64,000 nt of DNA from Symsagittifera roscoffensis (Eukaryota; Xenacoelomorpha; Acoela; Convolutidae): assembly GCF_963678635.1 (NCBI RefSeq), contig NC_087063.1:75477617-75541616 (forward strand), read 5' to 3'. Under the pieces are notes generated by a model. The model searched no databases and was not told where the DNA came from. It worked only from the letters and a program-made list of their open reading frames with translations. Position numbers and translations under genes: made by a program. Shown one piece after another: positions 1 to 8,373 of the stretch (positions within the stretch are counted from its first letter, which is position 1; each line of letters starts with the position of its first letter).

Positions 1-103
1 TTGCTATGTTCGATTTTTTAAATTAAATTCATTGTGGGTAAGTCCTACCCCCACTCTCCGGACAAAGAAAACCGTCGACGTCCCCGTCGATCGCATACCA
101 GAT
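1..103 (-). pseudogene. Duplicated fragment of macrodomain-containing Pol 3' region
   Basis: These bases repeat 4628-4730 and read on the minus strand as the segment just before the macrodomain-like part of the giant element's Pol (compare 20190-20290, with the shared residues RSTGTS and VGVGLTH). The fragment runs off the left edge of the window. It is the coding flank into which the neighbouring LTR was inserted, carried along in the duplication. Confidence 0.75.
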
Positions 104-371
104 TGTGCCATTTTGCCAGACTGGCACAGCGCAACCTTCTGGCGAAACACGAATTAGCGAAAAAAGGCCTCAACCGCGAAAAAGTGCTGCGAAAGAGGGT
201 AGAAATATTCTAGAAATTTCTATTTTCAAAATTTCGATTGTCAAGTGGATATTTCTCAGAAATACAAAAAAAGGTCATTTTGACTGAAAAAGGTGAAAAA
301 GTCAGAACAACAGCAAATATAGTGGAAAACAGTCGCACGTTAACACAGAAAAACGAAGCCTCTTATCGTGA
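104..371 (+). repeat. Truncated second copy of the solo LTR (5' part)
   Basis: Bases 104-371 match the first 268 bases of the LTR at 4731-5614 with a single difference seen (A at 319, G at 4946). The match stops at 371, directly after the left arm of a 9-bp inverted repeat of that LTR (CTTATCGTG, 362-370). From 372 the sequence is minus-strand retroelement coding DNA instead of LTR. Confidence 0.85.
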
Positions 372-1340
372 GAGGGCGGCCCATCCTAAACCCAGCCCCT
401 CCAGGATACTGTTGGTCCTGTCGAAGCCTTCTTCTCCTCTCTTATTCTGCGTCCAGAAAGCTTCAAGTGCTATTTGGCAGATTCAATTCGCAAATTCGGC
501 TGGCTTTTCCTCTGCATTTTCTGCTAAGTTTAACTCCTTCAACAGGTAGGCGTGATTGTTTGTGATCATCGCTGGGCCTCGCTCGAAAGCGTCCGTGCCC
601 AATGCTGCTACTAGAGAGTCAAGTGCAGCCATTTTTTGGCCTCTGGCTGCGTGCACAAAACTATTGCTTCCAAGTGAGCTTTCGTCTCTTTGGAGTTCTG
701 TCTTTTCTCTCCTTCTTCTTTAATCTCCATTCACCTGAACTACAAGTCAATGGACAAAGCCACTATCACTCGATGATCGTCGTTTATTCCTGGCTTCAAA
801 TTGAGCTGCCTGGACAGTTCCAACCCCAACACTCCATCCAATACCAGCATGAGTAGCGAATAATCTTTAAACCCTCTCATATTGTTTGATATATCCGACC
901 ATACTGCCGGTAATTCTGCCCTAAGTGGCCTCGAGTTTTTCGCTTTCACTTCGCGGTTCGGGGCAGGTATGATCATATCACACTTCCCTTCTGAGAGCAG
1001 TGCCACCATTGCGTACGCAAACTTCAATCCATCCGGGATATGTGCATATCCCGGAGACAACGCAAATGCTCCTTCTTTCCATTATCTCGCCCATTGATTC
1101 TAGAATATCTTTTTTTGCTGGCCACTCTGCATCTTTCGCCATTGTAGGCTCTCTGAGTCTGCTCAGGAAACCCCTACTACGGAAGTGATCGTTTATGCCG
1201 GCTAACACTATTGTAATCGAGTTCATTTCAGTTTGTCGATGGACCCCGATTGTCATTGATGCAGACTGCATCAAATCCATGTCGTTTGCCGCCAGCATTA
1301 TCACTTCAGGCCAAAACAAGGACTTAGAAGTATGGGCTAC
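372..1340 (-). pseudogene. Rearranged copy of giant-element polyprotein 2, ORF C segment
   Basis: Read on the minus strand this is homologous to 23870-24900 of the full element: it shares SKSLFWP, AGIND, DGLKF, LRAELPAVWSDISN and GLELS in the same order. It is broken by frame changes near 1000-1060 and in 400-735. The first roughly 35 residues of the segment are missing and are replaced by an inverted piece at 1340-1600. The 3' end stops at the LTR junction at 371/372, just before the expected end of the segment. Confidence 0.8.
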
Positions 1341-1600
1341 CGTTACCCCGAGCAGGATGGACCGCACTCTCTTGTTACCTGATAAGCGAATTCTTTAAAG
1401 CGGTTACTGAATTGTCGATAGTAGTGATCCTGGCATTGTTTGGGACGTTCGGATCAGAAAATTTTGTCGAAGGCCCGGTGATACTGCTCACCGAGGGAGT
1501 GCATAATCAACGACTGGACGGACTTCTGACGTTGATTGCGGTTACGCATGGGAACTTGGGAGGGCTGACGAATTTGACCCGTTACCCCTTCTTGGGCTAC
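1340..1600 (+). pseudogene. Inverted fragment spanning the ORF C end and ORF D start
   Basis: On the plus strand this reads like 24875-25130 of the full element (shared FVEGPVILL/FVKGPAILL, LRLDGLLTLIA and THGNLGGL-type blocks). Both neighbouring fragments of the same copy read on the minus strand. The piece begins with the last codons of the ORF C segment, which also survive at 372-400, so it is an inverted duplication and not a simple inversion. Confidence 0.75.
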
Positions 1601-3137
1601 TTGTATTGGAGAAGCCCTTTCTTTCACGTGAGATGGAGGCGCCTGCTCTTTTTTAAACATCTTGACATGTTGGAATATTGGTGCTCTAAGTGTCAGAAAT
1701 CTTCCTGGCCTCTCTTCTCAATTCTACTCGTCATGGTGCATTCTTACGTCCTGCAAGGGTCTGGCATTTACTGGACCCATGGTGTTATTTGAGGGCAGTC
1801 CCTCAAGGTCAGCAAATCTTAATGCCGTTGTGGAGCTAAAGTTGGTATCGGCTGCTGTCAACCAGTCCACTCCCACAATCGAGTATAGTCCGTTCACGGA
1901 GAGTTTTGCCCCATTCAGCATCCTCATCGCATCGGCTGCAAATTTCACCGCTTGAAGGTTCAATTTCGTCATCAGGTCTTGTTTATAGACGTGCCAGGGA
2001 GAAGGTATTCAATCTCCAACTCATCCAATCGTTCCCGGAAGACACGATTCATCCAGCCTTGTCCCTCTATATTGTCGAAATGAATTCCATCAGTGATGAA
2101 TCTGGCGTGATCCATAGCTCTCAGCTCATGTTCTTAATGCATCAAGATCATTCGTCCAGCATTGTGACTCGCCAGATTTGGCACGATGTTGTTCCATCTG
2201 ATGACTCTTTCATTGTGTCTTCTGCCTGTTGACGATAGCGTTTTCGTGCTCATTGGTATGGTGCAGACGGTCAGTACCGCGCACTGAAACTTCTGCCATA
2301 TCGTGGTAAATAGGCATACCTTCATCGATTCCCACTGAGCTTCATCCTCGTCCGAGCTCCTAGACACATTGTTCGTGCCTAACAGAATCATTATGTCCAG
2401 AATTCTTCCTGGGTTCATCATTCAATATAATTGGACTATTGTTGCGCCTCCAAAGGCCATTACCTTAGTGATCCATGAGGTTCTTAATTTCTGCAGAACT
2501 CTCGCCAGACTATCGCCCAATATCAAATAAGACGTCCCGAGTGGCGGTTGCTGCATGTTCATTGCTGGACTCCACGTCGATCGGTTGAAACTTGCTTGCA
2601 TCTCCGTTACTGGAACTTCTGTGAAGTTGTTCTTAAACTGGCCGTTCTTCTGAACGTCAATTACGCGAGACACTTTCTTCATAGGCATTACCCTTATCTT
2701 CCTATCAGGGACTTTTGAGGTCTCTGTTGGTTTCGTCGAGGCAACAGCTCCCGTTCTCTTCAGTATTTCCGACGAGAGCTCCACTCTTCCTGTATCGTCA
2801 ATCGTTCCATAGGGTGCGTCACCTCGGAACCTGTCACATTCATTTTGGCTACAAGTCGTCCAGCAGTTTCTATAGGCTTTTTCACAGTTTGCTCTACGAC
2901 TGGATCACCTAGGGTGTCACTTGGATCCGGGATTGCCACTCTGCCGGCTGCTGTTGGAATTCACTCTTCCGTTGTATGGCACAGTTCGCGAGGCGTTAGA
3001 AGCTCCATCGGGGACTGCCCACGAGGAACATCCCTTGCAGGTATTGTTCTTTCTACTGCTGTCGTTAATGCCTGTCATTCCGATCGCTCCTTATACTCTT
3101 GACTCAAGCCTTCTATCTCCTCGCCCAGCTTCTTATT
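1600..3137 (-). pseudogene. Rearranged copy of polyprotein 2, ORF B segment with SGNH hydrolase domain
   Basis: On the minus strand, pieces at 3100-2790, 2784-2422, 2421-2134, about 2110-1985 and 1972-1600 match 21919-23748 in order. The SGNH blocks are visible: LGDSLARVL, FGGATI, GTNN and a DGIHF block near 2085. Block III reads GTNN here and GTND in the full element, so the catalytic Asn is kept in both. Several stops and frame changes separate the pieces. At the junction with ORF A this copy has a CGA codon where the full element has TAA, which indicates A and B were one reading frame. Confidence 0.8.
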
Positions 3138-3722
3138 TCACTCCTTAAACAATCTCCTCCGCATGTCTTCGTCTTCTTCACTTCTGAGCAAGGCTTCTTT
3201 CACTCGCTCTAGTTCGCCTTTCATTTCCTTCAGATCTTTCATTGTCTCGTTCGTCTGGACTTCCTCCTCTACTCTCGGCCGTTTTGGTGGCACAGCTGCT
3301 CTCAGTTGTGAACTAGACGAGGCTGCCTCGTTATTCATTTCCTCATGCATCCTTCTCAGTCGAGGCCTAGGAGTGGTCGGAAGAGGCATATCACCTGGCT
3401 GGTAGGTCCTGGAACTTCCCAATCCAGGCTCGTTCGCCAAGTCACTTCCTGAGAGAGCCCCGTTTCTCCATCTCATAACCCTCATGTTTGGGTGGTCTAG
3501 TACACCCTGCTGTCCATAAGCGGCCATCAATAAGACTTCTGTGGGACGGTCCCCACGGTTGCCGTGCCCTAAGATGTTTATTAAGGCCGCCAGCAGCATG
3601 ACTACCCCTGGGTCCTCCAGAGCGAAGTCTCGATCCATGAGTCGGCGATAGATCGCATCTATCATCGGTCCTACATTGGCCTCCGCTAGGTCCATCAGCT
3701 CATTCAATTCAAAGTTATCCAT
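3138..3722 (-). pseudogene. Polyprotein 2 N-terminal segment (ORF A), 194-codon open stretch
   Basis: This uninterrupted minus-strand stretch begins MDNFELNELMDLAEA and matches 21251-21909. It is open through the position where the full element has lost one base (near 21387), so it shows the original frame. The C-terminal third is rich in E, K and R with heptad-like spacing and probably forms a coiled coil. It ends at a TGA (LFKE then stop) where the full element reads on. No known domain recognised. Minus-strand bases upstream (3723 on) are the element's spacer. Confidence 0.7.
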
Positions 3723-4097
3723 TTCGTATGATTCGGTTTAATTATCAGTTTGTGCAATTGAAATCTGATGAATAATTAAAGGATCAACCAGGATCTAGAA
3801 AAGAGGTCACGAGTATCACATTTGCCAACATTACTCCAGATTTGCGTTAAAACTGATTTAAAATAGTCAGATAAAAAGATTTTGAGTTGAAATATTTTGA
3901 AATCAGTTCATTTCTAAAGTCTTGGAGTTTTGACCTAAGAATGGACAGTCCAAACTTTGAATCTATTGCTAAGATCATCTTTCGGTCATTCGTGGTCACT
4001 AACCCATCCACACCTAAAGCCCTAATAACATAACACATAACATATCACATATAACATAACACATCCTACATCCAAGCTACACTCAGCCTATACTCAA
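3723..4097. other. Non-coding spacer between Pol and polyprotein 2 in the left copy
   Basis: This AT-rich stretch is the minus-strand counterpart of 20842-21250 in the full element. It includes the same run of TATAACATA-like steps (4030-4060, compare 20880-20935) and the GATCAACCAGGATCTAG-type block. It has no open frame of note. Its position between the end of Pol and the MDNF start suggests it holds signals for expressing the second ORF. Confidence 0.65.
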
Positions 4098-4730
4098 TTA
4101 GTATTTCTTATGTAAGAACAATTGTATGTTAGTATCAGAAAAGGTTACGTGTTTCAGTGCATACACCTCCCGTGGATGTAGTCGTCCTCGGTTTGAGTCG
4201 TATATCGGAGGCGAGAGTTCTTTCACCTCCCTCTCCCAGGGAAGTCTCTTAGTCTCGTCAAGGTCAAAACTAAGTCTTCGGGATCCACATGCTGCTTCTC
4301 TGTCGCCCTCGTCACCAAGAAGCATAGGTACTTTCCTCGTACTTGCGAAGCCGCCGGAGGCAAGGCTGCTACAACTTCTATTCCTGGTCCACAGGAATTC
4401 TACGTTTTTATATTCTCTCTTAAAATCTGCTGCTAACGCTGTCCTTAAGCTCATGTCCGCTGTGATCGCTATCGCACATATCCTATTTGTAAGTATAAAA
4501 TCGCTATCTGTTATTATTATGCTACTCAAGTATCCAATTGCCAAGTTAAAGTATGACTCTACTACTCTACCTATGTCTGGTTTCTTAGGATCCTCGCCTG
4601 TTTCTGCTTCTAGGTCACCTGTTTCTCTTGCTATGTTCGATTTTTTAAATTAAATTCATTGTGGGTAAGTCCTACCCCCACTCTCCGGACAAAGAAAACC
4701 GTCGACGTCCCCGTCGATCGCATACCAGAT
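4098..4730 (-). pseudogene. Macrodomain-like C-terminus of Pol, left copy
   Basis: The minus strand carries the same blocks as 20190-20841: TDSDFILTNR, CAIAITADMS, AADFKREYKN, then after a frame-shifted centre VKELSPPIYDSNRGRLHPRE and FSDTNI. The central part (about 4250-4400) is out of frame. The ORF is cut from its upstream part (5615-5810) by the LTR insertion at 4731-5614. Confidence 0.75.
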
Positions 4731-5614
4731 TGTGCCATTTTGCCAGACTGGCACAGCGCAACCTTCTGGCGAAACACGAATTAGCGAAAAAAGGCCTCAA
4801 CCGCGAAAAAGTGCTGCGAAAGAGGGTAGAAATATTCTAGAAATTTCTATTTTCAAAATTTCGATTGTCAAGTGGATATTTCTCAGAAATACAAAAAAAG
4901 GTCATTTTGACTGAAAAAGGTGAAAAAGTCAGAACAACAGCAAATGTAGTGGAAAACAGTCGCACGTTAACACAGAAAAACGAAGCCTCTTATCGTGACG
5001 ATCACGCACGATAAGACCCTTAGCAGAAGAAGATAGTGGGAAAGGAGGCTTCAATGGGGAATTAGTGGAGAGCAGTACCCTCCCGTGCCACGAATTTGGA
5101 GTGATAACGACGTTATCTCGAGGAAAACACGGAAGCGGAGGCTCGGTCCCCCAGAGACTGCTATATGGTGAAAGACTATAGTAAACTAACTTTTTAGCTA
5201 CTCTGATGCCATAGAACTTTGAATTAACACCGGTATTGTTTGATTTTTTAGAATATGAGTAGCTAAGAAGAGGAAAGGGTCAATCCATCTCCAATGGATT
5301 TAATATAGAACTGTCACCAAAAATATAATAAAGTAGGATATTCGAGCCGTGTTTTTAATAGCAATCACGTAGTCTGAGGATCCGAGACTCAGCTATGTGG
5401 TTGTGTTCGCATGTAAACGAAAGCTGATCAAAAGTCGTTTGACTGATGGCCTAAGATTAGTAACTTTTTACTTAGCCCTAAACAGACCAGAAAATCAACT
5501 GGCAAGGTCGAGACGGTGAAAAACGAGTAGAATTAAGTCAACTGACGCCTGCTAGTTGTTAATAGGTACTTTTTCTACGCGCCGTCGCTGTGTAGTATTT
5601 GGGCGAATGTTACA
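4731..5614 (+). mobile_element. Solo LTR, diverged subfamily of the giant retrotransposon, 3-bp target duplication
   Basis: The 884-bp unit begins TGTGCCATTTTGCC and ends GGGCGAATGTTACA. It aligns along its length with the LTR at 7453-8373 (shared blocks such as GACGGTGAAAA, GGGTCAATCCATCT-type, ACGTAGTCTG/TCGTGGTCTG and the terminal CGAATGTTACA) but is clearly diverged. GAT lies on both sides (4728-4730 and 5615-5617). Removing the LTR and one GAT gives a minus-strand coding sequence that aligns base for base with 20165-20200 of the full element and stays in frame. The LTR points opposite to the coding sequence it sits in. Confidence 0.85.
4989..5015 (+). repeat. Perfect 9-bp inverted repeat in the solo LTR
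   Basis: CTTATCGTG (4989-4997) pairs exactly with CACGATAAG (5007-5015) around a 9-base spacer. The truncated LTR copy at 104-371 ends one base after its own left arm, so this hairpin marks a rearrangement breakpoint. Confidence 0.8.
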
Positions 5615-5810
5615 GATTTTAAGTTGAGGTTGGACGCAGGAATGAGTAATTGCCCTTCCTGGGCTGCCCAGGAAGGATCATCACTGTCTTTTTTTATGTA
5701 TTTCATGTTCTCATGGTCTACGTCTTGAATCGTGACACTGGTCTCCATTGGGTCCGATGTCATTTCGTTCAGCCACTCCAAGACGCGCAGGTTCGTCAAT
5801 TCTTGATGGG
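5615..5810 (-). pseudogene. Pol C-terminal linker fragment upstream of the solo LTR
   Basis: On the minus strand this carries LTNLRVLEWLNE, VTIQDVD and DPSWAAQEG, homologous to 20030-20180. It retains a 35-base stretch (around 5730-5765, encoding the region between WLNE and VTIQDVD) that is missing from the full element near 20067, showing the latter suffered a frame-changing deletion. Homology stops at about 5810, the edge of this truncated copy. Confidence 0.8.
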
Positions 5811-6654
5811 CGCGTGCCCCCTATATAAACCCATTGAGAGTGGTAGGGGCCCCCTCGGAACATTAGCATTTGGTCAGTTTAACGTTCCTACTTTTTTTTA
5901 AAAAATTTAGTCGGGTGCTCAAAAACTACCCGCTAGATTTCCCTAGATTTTTGCATGCGACCCTAGAATCCTGAAATAATGGCAGTTTGTCGATGCCACT
6001 CTTTGATAGTTTCATTTTTGAGATGGGTTTTGGTCATTTTTGCCCTTTTCCCCATGACCCCAAAAATTTTCTTCATTTTTCTCTAATTCAGCAACTTTTT
6101 CGGCGTTGGTCACGAAGAACTTTCTAATAGTGCCTAAAAATTGTGGTATGAGGCTTTAAACAATTTGGCATATTTTTTTTGCTTTCGGGGAAATTATAAA
6201 TTTCACTTTTTAAGACGGTCATCAAAGGTTCGAAAATTGAAAAATTTTGTTAGATGAAAATAATGGATTCTGATTTGAAAAATGAGTCTCCCGTTGGGAA
6301 ATATGTAAAACAAAGGGGCAAAAACGCTGAAAACTTCCTTTTTTTTTAAGTTTTTTGCTTTTTTAATTTTCTTATCTGGTCGTTTAACCGAAATTTGTAG
6401 TAAAAAAAAAATTTTTAATTCAGATTTGTTTTACATTAGCTTCTGTACTTTAGGTCATATATAGCCAGATGGAAAGCTTGAAGTATTAACATTCACTTTG
6501 AGCTGTCGCAAATTTTCATGATTTTTTGTGAAAGATATCGAATTTGCTGAAAGTAATACGAAAAAAAACCTGGAAAAAAGTCAAAAGGGCCCAGTAGAGG
6601 AGCATCCGACTCGAAAGCATCCAAAAAATGGAAATAAAAAATCGCTGTTGTTTT
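5811..6654. other. AT-rich intergenic sequence
   Basis: I see no ORF with coding character. It consists of A/T tracts with many TTTTT and AAAAA runs. I recognise no mobile element here, though it may be the worn remainder of one. Confidence 0.5.
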
Positions 6655-7041
6655 TTAAGCCATCATGTACAGTTGTGACTGAGCATTATCATTGCGCCCG
6701 AAGGGCATTATATTTGCGCCCGTTTTGACTGAGCATGTACAGTTTAGCATTGCGCCCGTTTTGCATTATAATTGCGCCATGTACAGTGCGCCATGACTGA
6801 GCATTATAGTGCGCCATGACTGAGCATTATAGTGCGCCATGATACAGTGCGCCATGACTGAGCCATGTACAGTGCGCCATGACAGTGCGCCATGACTGAG
6901 CATGTACAGTGCGCCATGACTGCGCCATGTACAGTGCGCCATGACTGAGCCATGTATAATTGCGCCATGACTGAGCATTATAATTGCGCCATGTACAGTT
7001 TTGACTGAGCATTATAATTGCGTCCGTTTTGACTGAGCATT
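6655..7041 (+). repeat. Word-type minisatellite (TGCGCCATG / ACTGAGCA / TTATAATT / TGTACAGT)
   Basis: About 390 bases are built from four short words in changing order: GCGCCATG or GCGCCCGTTTTG, ACTGAGCA(T), TTATAATT or TTATAG, and TGTACAGT. The spacing is irregular but the words hardly vary. All frames stay partly open simply because of the repetition, so these ORFs are not genes. Confidence 0.85.
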
Positions 7042-7085
7042 ATAATATGCGCACACTCAAAATTGCCGGAGTGTGCGCATATTAT
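7042..7085 (+). repeat. Perfect 17-bp inverted repeat with 10-base loop
   Basis: Arms 7042-7058 (ATAATATGCGCACACTC) and 7069-7085 are exact reverse complements around AAAATTGCCG. It directly abuts the end of the minisatellite and lies about 35 bases before the LINE-like ORF fragment. It could be an end structure of the array or of the older element. Confidence 0.85.
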
Positions 7086-7118
7086 GATTAAACTGATTAA
7101 ACTGTTTTAATATTATGA

Positions 7119-7452
7119 TTGAAAACTGATAGAACAAATCGAAAAAAAACAAACCTCATTAACTCCTTAAATAAAACAGATAAATACGCAATCGACCTGG
7201 CCTCTGAAAAGGGAGCCTCTAACTGGCTCAATGCTCTACCACTGAGCAGATACAACTTCAACCTGAATAAATCAGAGTTCAGAGATGGTATTTACTTAAG
7301 ATACGGATGGGAACCAACCAAAACCCCACTCACATGTGCATGTTGTGCTGATTTTAACTTGACACATGCGCTTCACTGTGCAAAGGGTGGTTACACACAC
7401 ATAAGACACAATGAAATTAGAGACACATTCGCCAACCTCATGAACGAGGTTT
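7119..7452 (+). pseudogene. LINE-like retroelement ORF, 5' fragment, split by the giant LTR element
   Basis: The frame carries SNWLNALPL, FRDGIYLRYGW, a CxCC cysteine cluster, HALHCAKGG and RHNEIRD, a pattern I associate with the C-terminal region after the RT in reverse-transcriptase-like ORFs of many invertebrate genomes. It breaks off after NEV at 7452. The next residues (CHDVEIEPKLQPL) resume at 31946-31948 onward, behind the 24.5-kb insertion. No RT domain is visible upstream, so the element was already truncated at its 5' side. Confidence 0.75.
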
Positions 7453-7927
7453 TGTGACATTCGACCAGAATGTGCCAAAATGCAATCTCTGCAGATTTCG
7501 AAATTTTAGCAGTGAACCTTCCGAGTTTTGAAGGATTAACGACGTTATTCGGATGATCAGCAGAACGGTGAAGGTCAGGATATTCCCGTATTTTAAAATT
7601 TTAAATTTTCGAAGTGTTGACGTAACATTTCTGAGAAACGTCAGAAACGGCCATTTTGGCAGAAAAGCTAAAAGGAAACAGAACAACATTAGTTGCGATA
7701 GCAAGAAGAACAAAAATTGTGATGGAAAAACGACAACGAATCACGGAATTGACAGAGAACGTTCCGAGTTGCAACTATTGTGTCGCTACAATAGTTGCAA
7801 GGCCGTTGCGAGCAACGGTGAAGGGTGGAAGACAGCCTTCCGGGTTACGGAGAAGTCAAGTTTAACGTGCTTGATTCAGTGGATTCAAGAATCCGGAAGG
7901 GTTTCGGGACTGAGACTTTTATCCTTT

Positions 7928-7935
7928 TATATAAA
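7928..7935 (+). promoter_or_regulatory. Candidate TATA box of the 5' LTR
   Basis: TATATAAA lies about 475 bases into the LTR and 153 bases before the AATAAA, so transcription starting about 30 bases downstream would define an R region that contains the polyadenylation signal. A second TATAAA-like sequence near 8288 is less well placed. The 3' LTR has the same box (about 31500). Confidence 0.5.
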
Positions 7936-8087
7936 CTTTTAGCTTCCTGTCATGTCCTGATTTGAATTTAATTAACAACTGGATTCATTTTGATAAGGAT
8001 GAGAAGCTAGGAGTTGGGGGAAAAGGGTTGATCCATCTTCGATGGAGATGATGATTTTTATCTACTGAACAAAAACAATAGTAATAT

Positions 8088-8093
8088 AATAAA
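8088..8093 (+). terminator. Candidate polyadenylation signal in the LTR R region
   Basis: AATAAA occurs here and at the equivalent place in the 3' LTR (near 31660). Its location downstream of the TATA box fits use in the 3' LTR to end the genomic RNA. Confidence 0.45.
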
Positions 8094-8373
8094 AAGTATT
8101 AGCCCTGTTTTTAGGAGTGACCTCGTGGTCTGGGGATACTGAGACCCAGCCATGAGCTCACTATTTCTGCATGTAAGTAAGTTAATTTGAGTGTTTTGAC
8201 CGAAGCCGAAAGCAGTAACGTTTTTTGTCGACCCGATGTTAGAAAAGACCACCGAAAGTACTGGCTTGGTAGAGACGGTGAAAAGCATATAAAGCTCTGT
8301 TTAGACGTTAGCCAGTCGTCTTAGGACTTAGTTTTATTTTCCGTCGATATGTATCTTCCGGGCGAATGTTACA

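Larger units (their letters stand above)
7453..8373 (+). repeat. 5' LTR of the giant element
   Basis: This 921-bp repeat matches 31016-31945 with roughly eight substitutions and a few indels, the largest being a 7-base difference near 7535. The ends form an imperfect terminal inverted repeat (TGTGACATTCG / CGAATGTTACA). It contains a candidate TATA box and, downstream of it, AATAAA, in the order expected for U3-R-U5. It also has one copy (7891) of the CCGGAAGGGT motif that abounds in the leader. Confidence 0.93.

Noticed and set aside
7119-7457. Independent host gene ending at 7457
   Set aside because: The last codons run into the LTR, and the real continuation is at 31949. It is the 5' half of an interrupted retroelement ORF.
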